64,000 bases of DNA from an uncultured Alphaproteobacteria bacterium (GTDB lineage: Bacteria; Pseudomonadota; Alphaproteobacteria; HIMB59), in NCBI GenBank assembly GCA_902610255.1, contig CACLUX010000002.1, positions 1-64,000 of the forward strand, read 5' to 3'. Below are positions 1 through 7,744 of this stretch, piece after piece. The position numbers and the translations under genes were made by a program. Positions within the stretch are counted from its first letter, which is position 1. Each line of letters opens with the position of its first letter. A model generated the notes under the pieces. The model had not been told where the DNA came from, ran no database searches, and was given only the letters and a program-made list of their open reading frames with translations.

Positions 1-1320
1 TACTTCACCTAAATCGTCATTAGGGATGCCAAAAACAGCAGACTCTAAAACTAATTCGTGTTGATTAATAATATCTTCAATTTCTTTAGGATAAACATTA
101 TATCCACCACTTATGATTAAATCTTTATTTCTTCCTGATATGAATAGATATCCATCATTATCAAAATATCCAATATCACCGGTTATAAAAAAACCATCTT
201 TAGTAAATGCCTCTTGTGTCTTTTTTGGATTATTTAGATAACCTTTAAATACATTAGGACCATTTATTTCTATTGTTCCAATATCATTTTCTGATTTATT
301 ATTATCACTTTGAATATTATTTATTCTTATTTTAATATCTTTTAAAGGTTTACCAACTGATCCTGCCTTTCTTTCCCCATCACAAGGATTAGAGGCATTC
401 ATATTAGTTTCAGTCATACCATATCTCTCTAATATTTGATGACCGGTTACTCTATAAAAATTTTTAAATGTTTGATTTAACAATGGAGCACTTCCAGATA
501 TAAATAATCTCATATTTTGTGTTAATTTCTTATCTAGTCTTTTGTCATTCAACAATCTCGTATAAAAAGTTGGAACACCCATCATCAGAGTTGAATAATT
601 AAATGCTTCAATAATTGAGTCTGTATTAAAATTTTTTATAAATCTAATAGTAGCCCCTCTTATCATGGAGGTATTAATAGCAACAAACAATCCATGAGTA
701 TGATAAATTGGAAGTGAATGGATTAAAGTATCATTGCGATTTATATTCCATAAATTTATTAGTTCTTGAGCATTTGAAACTAAATTTTGTTCAGTTAACA
801 TAGCACCTTTAGGTTTTCCTGTAGTCCCAGAGGTATATAAAAGTGCTGCTAAATCATTATACGTTCTTTTTGATGGTTCAAAAAAACTATCAAGGTTTTC
901 TAAACCATCAGTAATCTCTCCAACTCCGTTTGCATTTAAAGATAAAATTCTACAGCCAATTTCATCGCAAAATGGTTTTAAACTATCTATTTCTGATTTA
1001 TCACAGATAAGAAAAGATGGTTTTGAGTCCTTTATAAAATAAATTGTTTCATTAGCTGTATAGCTTGTATTAAGTGGAAAAAAAACTGACCCAGTAAGAA
1101 TAGATGATAAATAAAGAGCTAAAGTCTCTTTACATTTGGCGGACTTTACAAGAATGTGACTTCCTGATTTTAACCCTAACTTTGATAATTTGTGAGAAAT
1201 TTTTGATGCAAGAATTATGAAATTTTTATAAGTAATCTCGGATCCATCATCTAATATTAAAAAAGTTTTATTATTGTCTAAATTAGTTTCAACAAGATTT
1301 GAATAGAGTGAGTCTGTCAA
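1..1320 (-). CDS. matB: Malonyl-CoA synthetase-like AMP-binding acyl-CoA ligase (MatB type), 3' end beyond window
   Basis: Hand translation gives 440 residues, open at the window edge, so only the C-terminal lid (about 60 residues) is missing. Visible motifs are the phosphate-binding loop YTSGTTGKPKGAM and the adenylate motif ERYGMTETNMNAS followed by NPCDGERKAGSVG, which match MatB malonyl-CoA synthetases better than long-chain ligases. MatB makes malonyl-CoA from malonate, CoA and ATP in the cytoplasm. The start is a TTG at 1320, because an in-frame TGA lies just upstream and no nearby ATG exists. It lies 84 bp downstream of the betaine-binding protein gene on the same strand, with a hairpin between them. 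Another short-chain acyl substrate cannot be excluded. Confidence 0.75.
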   Translation of the reverse strand, partial: MTDSLYSNLVETNLDNNKTFLILDDGSEITYKNFIILASKISHKLSKLGLKSGSHILVKSAKCKETLALYLSSILTGSVFFPLNTSYTANETIYFIKDSKPSFLICDKSEIDSLKPFCDEIGCRILSLNANGVGEITDGLENLDSFFEPSKRTYNDLAALLYTSGTTGKPKGAMLTEQNLVSNAQELINLWNINRNDTLIHSLPIYHTHGLFVAINTSMIRGATIRFIKNFNTDSIIEAFNYSTLMMGVPTFYTRLLNDKRLDKKLTQNMRLFISGSAPLLNQTFKNFYRVTGHQILERYGMTETNMNASNPCDGERKAGSVGKPLKDIKIRINNIQSDNNKSENDIGTIEINGPNVFKGYLNNPKKTQEAFTKDGFFITGDIGYFDNDGYLFISGRNKDLIISGGYNVYPKEIEDIINQHELVLESAVFGIPNDDLGEV

Positions 1321-1345
1321 AGTATATCAACGGTGTAATTAGGTT

Positions 1346-1368
1346 GGCCCTGCAATATATACAGGGCC
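1346..1368 (-). terminator. GC-rich hairpin between proX-like gene and matB
   Basis: Perfect 7-bp inverted repeat, ggccctg (1346-1352) and cagggcc (1362-1368), around a 9-nt AT loop. It stands out in otherwise AT-rich DNA, 37 bp past the stop of the binding-protein gene. No U-tract follows on the minus strand, so it may stabilise or attenuate the abundant binding-protein mRNA rather than act as a classical intrinsic terminator. Confidence 0.45.
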
Positions 1369-1404
1369 TAATAAATAAAATAAAAAATCTAGATTATCCT
1401 AGGA

Positions 1405-2406
1405 TTATGGTAACCATTTCTCCCAAGTAGATTTATTGTTTGCTTTCCATTCAGCAACAACATCATTAAGTTCACCACCTTCACGAACTTTAACGAGCAT
1501 CGCTGCTTGATCTGCATTTGATAATGCCATTTTACCAAAGAATTCAAGTGCTTTTTGGTTTTCTGGTTTAGCAAATGTATCAGGATTACCGTAGTTCATT
1601 GGATAGTCAACAGCCCAACCTGTTGCTGGCCAAGAGTCAGCTCCACAAGTTTCCCAGTTGTTTGCCTCGGTAAAGGTATCACAAGTTTTATTTGGAGCTA
1701 ATTTTACACCTACTAATTCGTTAACACCAAAGAACCAATGAGGCTCCCAAAGATACATTAAGAAAGGTTCACCTCTATCGTACATACCTTGCGCTTCAGC
1801 AAGAGCAGCTGTTTCAGTTCCTAATTCATCAGCAACAAAGTCTAAACCAAGTAGGTCTAATCTTTTTTGATCATGACAGTTCCAACCAGCAACTGGACAA
1901 CCAATTAATCGACCTTTACCACCAGACTCCATAGTCGCAAAATCTTCTTTGAATTTATTTAAATCAGCATAGCTAGAAAAATCTGGATTTGCATCAGCCC
2001 AATATTTTGGAACATAATAATCTGACATACCAGTAATACCAACAGTACCAAGTAATTTTACACTTCCATCACCAGAGTAAGTCATTTTAACTTCCCCACC
2101 ATGAATTAAGTCGCCATTTAACATAACCTCATCAGCTTCAGCGTAACTAGGCCATGACTCACATGCAAAATCAATATCACCTGCAGCAATAGCTTCCCAC
2201 AAGCCAGTTCCTGAGGCAAATACGATTCTATCAATTTCGTATCCTAACTCATCTTCAAGTATGCTTACAGCTACTTGACATGAAATCTCTCCACCTGTCC
2301 AGTCAGCGATGGCTGCTAATAATTTTTCGGCATTAGCTTTACTGAATGTTGCGGTAAAAAGAATAGAGGATAGAATAAAAGTAATAATTGTTTTAGATAT
2401 TCTCAT
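1405..2406 (-). CDS. Glycine betaine/proline-type ABC transporter substrate-binding protein
   Basis: 333 residues with a Sec signal peptide (charged MRISK, hydrophobic stretch, probable cleavage after ANA at about residue 26). An OpuAC/ProX-type periplasmic domain follows, with aromatic residues typical of quaternary-ammonium cages (ADWTGGE, SWPSYAEAD, YLWEPHWFF). It would capture betaine, carnitine, DMSP or a related osmolyte for import. A strong Shine-Dalgarno (GGGAGGG on the minus strand) lies 7 nt before the ATG, consistent with high expression. It is separated from the matching permease (7744-9867) and ATPase (9965-10999), and the divergent neighbour is the BKACE gene. Substrate specificity cannot be read from the sequence. 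Confidence 0.88.
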   Translation of the reverse strand: MRISKTIITFILSSILFTATFSKANAEKLLAAIADWTGGEISCQVAVSILEDELGYEIDRIVFASGTGLWEAIAAGDIDFACESWPSYAEADEVMLNGDLIHGGEVKMTYSGDGSVKLLGTVGITGMSDYYVPKYWADANPDFSSYADLNKFKEDFATMESGGKGRLIGCPVAGWNCHDQKRLDLLGLDFVADELGTETAALAEAQGMYDRGEPFLMYLWEPHWFFGVNELVGVKLAPNKTCDTFTEANNWETCGADSWPATGWAVDYPMNYGNPDTFAKPENQKALEFFGKMALSNADQAAMLVKVREGGELNDVVAEWKANNKSTWEKWLP

Positions 2407-2539
2407 AGATTATCCCTCCCATTAAAAGTTTATATTAGCAAAAAATAGTCAAAGTACATATGCAATTTATTCATCAATAGGTAACAAAACCCTATGAAAT
2501 ATGTTTTTTTATAGTTAATTAAGTGTAATACTATCCAAA

Positions 2540-3427
2540 ATGATGAAAACTAAAGTATTTCTTACATGTGCTGTTAATGGATCCGGTGACACTGCATCAA
2601 AACATCCTGATCTTCCAAAGACTCCAAAACAAATAGCAAAATCCGCAATAGAGTCTGCTCAAGCAGGTGCATCTATAGTTCATATTCATGTCAGAGAGGA
2701 AGATGGAACACCTAGTCGAAAATTTGAATTTTATAAGGAAGTAGTTGAAATAATTAGATCGAGTGACACTGATGTAATTATTAATTTAACAACCGGTATG
2801 GGAGGTGATTTAGATATAGGTGAAGGAGATAACCCAATGGATTTTGGTCCATATACTGATATGGCTAATATTATGGAAAGAATATCTCATGTAGAGGAAT
2901 TACTACCAGAAATATGTACACTTGATGCTGGAACTTTAAATTTTGGTGATAGTTCTGTGTTGGCGGTCAATACACCAAATGATTTAAGAAAAGCAGCAAA
3001 ACGATTAAAAGAAATTGGAGTTAAACCTGAAGTTGAAGCATTTGATTTAGGTAACATGTGGTTTGGAGCTCAGCTTTATGAAGAAGGACTACTAAGCGAC
3101 CCACCCTTATATCAAATGTGTTTAGGAATTCCTTGGGGAGCTCCAGCAAAAACTACAGCTATGATTGCAATGTTAGATGTCATGCCTAAAAATGCTATTT
3201 GGTCTGGCTTTGCAATTTCAAGAAATGAAATGCCCTTTGTTGCACAAACAGTTTTACTTGGTGGTAATCCCAGAGTTGGGCTTGAAGATAATTTATATTT
3301 ATCAAAGGGAAAACTTGCAACTAATCCACAATTAGTTGAGAAGGCAATAAAAATAGTTCATGAGTTGGGCTCCTCTATTATGAGTCCCCAAGAGACAAGA
3401 GATTATTTAAAGCTAAAAAAAACCTAA
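2540..3427 (+). CDS. cdhC: BKACE family (DUF849) beta-keto acid cleavage enzyme, probable dehydrocarnitine:acetyl-CoA transferase
   Basis: 295 residues of the 3-keto-5-aminohexanoate cleavage family, which condense a beta-keto acid with acetyl-CoA to give acetoacetate and a new acyl-CoA. The metal-binding motif is VHIHVR (H48, H50), followed by NLTTGMGGD and CTLDAGTLNFG. The CdhC branch converts 3-dehydrocarnitine to betainyl-CoA. That assignment is inferred from a betaine-type binding protein gene next door and from carnitine dehydrogenase and gamma-butyrobetaine dioxygenase genes at 46.7-48.8 kb. No betainyl-CoA thioesterase (CdhB) is seen in the window. The start is one of two tandem ATGs (2540 or 2543). 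The 3' end overlaps the SDR gene tail-to-tail by 4 bp. Other BKACE substrates remain possible. Confidence 0.72.
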   Translation: MMKTKVFLTCAVNGSGDTASKHPDLPKTPKQIAKSAIESAQAGASIVHIHVREEDGTPSRKFEFYKEVVEIIRSSDTDVIINLTTGMGGDLDIGEGDNPMDFGPYTDMANIMERISHVEELLPEICTLDAGTLNFGDSSVLAVNTPNDLRKAAKRLKEIGVKPEVEAFDLGNMWFGAQLYEEGLLSDPPLYQMCLGIPWGAPAKTTAMIAMLDVMPKNAIWSGFAISRNEMPFVAQTVLLGGNPRVGLEDNLYLSKGKLATNPQLVEKAIKIVHELGSSIMSPQETRDYLKLKKT

Positions 3428-4215
3428 TCCATTCTCTCAGTATTTCCATCAATAGAAATTACTTGACCTGAGACTCTAAGGGAGTCTTGAGAAATTAAAA
3501 AGGAACACATTTTTGCTATATCATCTTCATAAACCCATTGTTTTAAAGAACTCATAGAAACAAAATCTTTTTCAATGGATCTTACAGATCGCTTTAGCAT
3601 TTTTGCTTTCGCTTTTATGACTCTCATCATTCTCGCACCTTTAACAGAACCAGGGCATATAGCATTTACTCGTATATTAAATTTTCCTAATTCCATTGCT
3701 AAAGTTTTAGTAATACCAACTAAGGCCCATTTACTTGCCGCATAAGGAGATCTATTAGGAAAACCATCAATACCAGCTGTGGAGGAAATATTGATTATTG
3801 ACCCATTTTTAGATTTCTTAATCATGGGTATCGCATATTTGGTAAAATAAAAGTGACTATTTATATTTACATGTATAGTTTTTTCCCAATCATCAGATTT
3901 AATTTTCTCTAAAGGAGATGTGGGTCCAGCTATTCCAATATTATTTATAAGTCCATCTATTTTTTTAGTTTTATATGATATTTCTTTATAAAATTTCTTT
4001 ACCTCATCTTCTTTTGAAGCATCGCATTCTGATATAAAGAGTTTCTTATTAAAATATGAATTTTTTTTTAATTTATTAATGTTTTTTTTATCAATATCAC
4101 AAGTATATACAAAAGCACCTTGTGATAGTAATAATTTTACAGTAGCTAGACCTATTCCAAAAGCACCAGCAGATAAAATAATTTTTTTATTTTTAAGGAA
4201 ATTATTTTGCATCAA
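3424..4215 (-). CDS. Short-chain dehydrogenase/reductase (SDR)
   Basis: 263 residues, classical SDR fold. The nucleotide loop reads SAGAFGIG (15-22), so the usual TGxxxGIG has Ser and Ala in the first two places. NNIGIAG follows at about 91-97. The catalytic Ser145, Tyr158 and Lys162 (YAASK) are intact, and CPGSV follows at about 187. It is the last gene of the operon 9867-3424; its start lies inside the 3' end of the GcvT-like gene (14 bp overlap), implying translational coupling. It presumably oxidises or reduces a hydroxy/keto intermediate of the compound handled by the operon; the substrate is unknown. Confidence 0.85.
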   Translation of the reverse strand: MMQNNFLKNKKIILSAGAFGIGLATVKLLLSQGAFVYTCDIDKKNINKLKKNSYFNKKLFISECDASKEDEVKKFYKEISYKTKKIDGLINNIGIAGPTSPLEKIKSDDWEKTIHVNINSHFYFTKYAIPMIKKSKNGSIINISSTAGIDGFPNRSPYAASKWALVGITKTLAMELGKFNIRVNAICPGSVKGARMMRVIKAKAKMLKRSVRSIEKDFVSMSSLKQWVYEDDIAKMCSFLISQDSLRVSGQVISIDGNTERMD

Positions 4216-5398
4216 AAGAATTATTATCAGGTTTAATGGGAATAGATCTATCTATACCCTTTACAATTTTTTTTTCTTTATCGTAAAAAGGTAAATCCAC
4301 AACAACTCCGGTGTGTGAAGAATTATCTGGGAGAATTATTTCTATCTCTTTATTCATATAATCATTTGGTTCATAAAATCTTACATAACCAATTCCTTGT
4401 TGGAGAGTTGGAGACGGTACACCAGCTGTTATGTAACCGACTTGTTTATCATTAATTTTTATTTTACTTCCAGCTTTAGGAACTACTGTTTTACAAGTTA
4501 TTCCAAATAAACAAGTCCTTTTATCTTTTTTAATTAAAGCATCTTTACCGATAAAATCTTTATCCATATTAACAAAATACCCAAGGCCAGCTTCGAAAGG
4601 AGTAATTGTTGTATCTATATCAGTTAAATTTCCAAAAATACCGCCCTCAATTCTTCTAATTGTCATGGCTCTAGAGGCAGAAAATTGCATACCATATGGT
4701 TTACCACATTCAATAAGATAGTCCCATAGAGCCAAATGGTCTGTTTTAAAACCATCACAAAAAATTTCAAATCCTAATTCATTTGTAAAACCTGTTCTTG
4801 AAACATATAAAGTTTGCCCTCCTAGATCAAAAAAATTGGATGTAAAATAAGGCATATTTTCATCAATCTTTCCATTGGAAGCTAACTTCATGATATCGAT
4901 TGATGCCGGACCTTGAATTTGAAGAACTCTAGATTTAGGGTCTTTTATTTGAACATCATAATTTGAACTATGAGCAATAAGCCAATCTTCAAATGGGCCA
5001 TCTGCTTGAACGTACCAAAACTTTTCTTCATCAAATCTAAATAAAACTCCATCCATGAAAATTCCACCTTTTGGTGTACAAGCAAGTGCATAATAACCTC
5101 TGCCAATTTTTGTTTTTGAAATATCTCTTGTCAGCACTTTATTCAAAAAAGAAACTGAGTCTTTTCCTGATATTTCTATCGGTTTTTCTGGAACATCAAA
5201 CAAAAGAGCTTTTTGTCTTAAAAGCCAATATTTTTCTGAGGGATCTTCATCAATTTTCATAGGAAAGTATCTTCCTGCATAAACACCTCTGACCATGTTC
5301 GAAGTATTAGTGCGCTGAATGAATGGAGACTCTTCAAATCTACGTGCACTAATTTGAATTGTTTGGTTTAGATCAGCTTCTTCTTGTAAATTTCCCAT
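4202..5398 (-). CDS. GcvT/DmdA-like tetrahydrofolate-dependent demethylase (aminomethyltransferase fold)
   Basis: 398 residues. The N-terminal GcvT domain covers about 60-300 (VEITGKDS-like segment EISGKDSVSFLNKVLTRD, LQIQGPAS, RTGFTNELGFEIF) and a GcvT_C barrel follows at about 305-385. This family moves a methyl or methylene group from a methylated amine or sulfonium to tetrahydrofolate. The opening FEESPF plus a YxGRYFPM segment resembles the layout of DMSP demethylase DmdA, but the protein cannot be placed in DmdA by eye. Its ATG directly abuts the molybdoenzyme stop codon (TAAATG arrangement), so the two are co-translated. Plausible substrates are betaine, dimethylglycine, DMSP or an oxide-derived compound. 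Confidence 0.78.
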   Translation of the reverse strand: MGNLQEEADLNQTIQISARRFEESPFIQRTNTSNMVRGVYAGRYFPMKIDEDPSEKYWLLRQKALLFDVPEKPIEISGKDSVSFLNKVLTRDISKTKIGRGYYALACTPKGGIFMDGVLFRFDEEKFWYVQADGPFEDWLIAHSSNYDVQIKDPKSRVLQIQGPASIDIMKLASNGKIDENMPYFTSNFFDLGGQTLYVSRTGFTNELGFEIFCDGFKTDHLALWDYLIECGKPYGMQFSASRAMTIRRIEGGIFGNLTDIDTTITPFEAGLGYFVNMDKDFIGKDALIKKDKRTCLFGITCKTVVPKAGSKIKINDKQVGYITAGVPSPTLQQGIGYVRFYEPNDYMNKEIEIILPDNSSHTGVVVDLPFYDKEKKIVKGIDRSIPIKPDNNSFDAK

Positions 5399-7744
5399 TT
5401 ATTTATCAATGACTCTATTAGATTTATAATCACGAATAATAACAGGAGGGTCAAATGCAGTCACAGGTGAAATTTTATCTTTAACTAATTCTACTTCGAT
5501 GAGACATGAGTGTGCTATAGGACCTTGACCTAATTTTGAAGTACCTTTGTCTTTTGTAAGGACATTAGGGTTACCATGTTTACAGATAGTTTTTAAATTT
5601 TTAGAGTCCTCAGGGTCGTACCATGCACCTGTACTAATTTGAACAACTCCAGGGCGAATATTATCATTAATGTTTACACCAGCTAAACAGGCACCTCTGT
5701 CATTAAAGAGTTTTACTATATCTCCCTCATTTATTCCTCGACTGCTCGCATCAACACTATTCATTTTAATTGGTTCACGATCTTTAATTTTAAAAGATTT
5801 ACTATAGCCTCCGTGATCCATTTGACTATGTAATTTATTTTTTGGTTGATTAGATATTAAATGTAAAGGATAGTTTTTATTTTTACTTCCAAGCCATTCA
5901 CAGGGTTCTAACCAGGTTGGATGACCAGGACAATCATCATAATTAAAACTATCTACTGTTTTAGAATATATTTCTATTTTTCCACTTGGAGTTGAGAGCG
6001 GGAATTTAGTAGGATCTTCTCTGAAATCTTTTAACATTATTGTATTTTCTTTTGGTGGTGGAACTTTAAACCACCCTTTTTTTCTAAACTCCTGATAGCT
6101 AGGAAAATCAATATTTTTTAATGACTTTGATTTGACTGATGTTTCTTGATAAATCCATTTTTGCCAATCTTCTTCATCTCTTCCTTCAGTAAAAAGATTT
6201 TCGACATCCATTTTTTTTGCAATTCCTTTAAAAATATCAAAATCACTTTTAGCCTCTTTAAAAGGTTCAACTAATTTTGACATTGAAATTACATAAGGAT
6301 CTCTTGGGGTAAGCATTATATCTTGTCTTTCAAGTGGAGTGGTACAAGGTAATATAATATCTGAATATTTAGCTAAAGAATTCCAGCACCATTCATTAGA
6401 AATAATAGTTTCAGGTTTTTTCCAAGCTAGCAAAAGTCTATTAATATCCTGATGATGATGAAATGGATTTCCACCTGCCCAATAGATTAATTTAATATCA
6501 GGATATTCATACTCCTTGCCATCAAAATGAAAAGTTTCACCCGGATTTAAAAGTAAATCACTAATCCTTGCAACTGGGATAAAATTATCAATTTTATTGT
6601 CAGATTGTGGAAAAGCAGCGCCAGGAATAATAGAAAACTGCCCACCAATGTGATTTGTTGCACTATAACCAAATCCAAAACCACCACCTGGTAAACCTAT
6701 TTGACCCAACATTGATGCCAACATAATTGCTGTCCAAAAAGGCTGTTCACCATGATCTTGGCGAGTTAAAGACCAACTAACAGATATCATAGTTCGCTTT
6801 GAGGACATGTCTCTTGCCAAAGAAATAATTTCATCTGATGAGATTTCACTTATTTCTGAAGCCCAATTAGCATCTTTTACAACTCCATCTAAATCTCCTA
6901 AAAGATATGGTAGGAAAATATCAAAACCTTCTGTGTATTTTTTAATAAATATTTCACTATATAAATTTTCTTTGTATAGAGTGTGTGCTAGACCGAGCAT
7001 AATTGCTACATCAGTATTAGGTCTTAAAGGTAACCACTTTCCTTTAACCTCATCTAACAAGTCACTTTTCAATGGACTCAAATTTACAAATCTTATGCCA
7101 GCTTTAGCGGAACTAATAAGTTTTTCTTTTTGATTATGACTTCCAGTACCACCTTGAGCTATTTGACCATTTTTTAAAGGAACTCCTCCAAAACATACAA
7201 ATAGTTCTGTGTTTTCTTCGATTGAGTCCCAACTAGTGCAAGTATCAAGATAGGCTCTATAACTTCCAAGTATATGGGGAACCATTGCTTCTGCTGCTGC
7301 AAAACTATAAGTAAACTTTGATCTTGTGTAGCCACCAATGCAATTTAAAAAACGATGTAGTTGACTTTGAGCATGATGAAATCTTCCAGCACTAGCCCAG
7401 CCATAAGATCCACCAAATATTGAGGAATTACCAAAGTTTTCTCTTACTCTATTTAATTCTTTGGCCACTATATTTTCAGCTTCATCCCAAGTTACAGCTA
7501 CAAAAGGATCAATCCCTCTTAAGTTATTGTTTGTTCCTGGTCCATTATCAATCCAACTTTTTCTTATCATAGGTTTATCAATTCGCGTTTTATTATCGTG
7601 AATGTCTACAATACCTGGACCTATTGGTGATGGATCTTTATCATTTTCCCATCCAATTAATTCTGTAACTTTCCCATTATTTACTTTTGCTCTATAAGTT
7701 CCCCAATGCGAACTAGTTAAGGGAAGATCTTTCTTAAAACCCAT
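5399..7744 (-). CDS. Cytoplasmic molybdopterin S-/N-oxide reductase (DMSO reductase family, BisC/TorZ-like)
   Basis: 781 residues. GGSYGWASAGRFHHA gives Tyr114 and Trp116, and TYSFAAAE gives Ser147, the expected molybdenum-ligand serine of DMSO/TMAO/biotin-sulfoxide reductases. The C-terminal cofactor domain contains NQPKNKLHSQMDHG. There is no twin-arginine signal and no N-terminal Fe-S cysteines (the protein begins MGFKKDLPLTSSHWG), so it should work in the cytoplasm like BisC. It reduces an oxidised sulfur or nitrogen compound. It is sandwiched between the betaine permease (1-bp overlap, TAATG) and the GcvT-like demethylase, so its substrate is probably an imported methylated S- or N-oxide; this is inference. 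Confidence 0.88.
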   Translation of the reverse strand: MGFKKDLPLTSSHWGTYRAKVNNGKVTELIGWENDKDPSPIGPGIVDIHDNKTRIDKPMIRKSWIDNGPGTNNNLRGIDPFVAVTWDEAENIVAKELNRVRENFGNSSIFGGSYGWASAGRFHHAQSQLHRFLNCIGGYTRSKFTYSFAAAEAMVPHILGSYRAYLDTCTSWDSIEENTELFVCFGGVPLKNGQIAQGGTGSHNQKEKLISSAKAGIRFVNLSPLKSDLLDEVKGKWLPLRPNTDVAIMLGLAHTLYKENLYSEIFIKKYTEGFDIFLPYLLGDLDGVVKDANWASEISEISSDEIISLARDMSSKRTMISVSWSLTRQDHGEQPFWTAIMLASMLGQIGLPGGGFGFGYSATNHIGGQFSIIPGAAFPQSDNKIDNFIPVARISDLLLNPGETFHFDGKEYEYPDIKLIYWAGGNPFHHHQDINRLLLAWKKPETIISNEWCWNSLAKYSDIILPCTTPLERQDIMLTPRDPYVISMSKLVEPFKEAKSDFDIFKGIAKKMDVENLFTEGRDEEDWQKWIYQETSVKSKSLKNIDFPSYQEFRKKGWFKVPPPKENTIMLKDFREDPTKFPLSTPSGKIEIYSKTVDSFNYDDCPGHPTWLEPCEWLGSKNKNYPLHLISNQPKNKLHSQMDHGGYSKSFKIKDREPIKMNSVDASSRGINEGDIVKLFNDRGACLAGVNINDNIRPGVVQISTGAWYDPEDSKNLKTICKHGNPNVLTKDKGTSKLGQGPIAHSCLIEVELVKDKISPVTAFDPPVIIRDYKSNRVIDK

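Noticed and set aside
1346-1368. Classical Rho-independent terminator
   Set aside because: The stem is strong, but no run of T follows on either strand; listed only as a hairpin with possible terminator or stabilising role.
2460-2520. Operator-like repeat ATAGG...CCTAT between the binding-protein and BKACE genes
   Set aside because: A 5-6 bp inverted repeat in AT-rich DNA with no regulator nearby; too weak to list.
4202-5398. Naming the GcvT-like protein DmdA (DMSP demethylase)
   Set aside because: Only the general layout matches; diagnostic residues could not be confirmed by eye, and GcvT paralogues are numerous.
6807-7133. 108-codon open frame antisense to the molybdoenzyme
   Set aside because: It lies entirely inside a conserved gene, has no recognisable domain, and is expected by chance in this composition.
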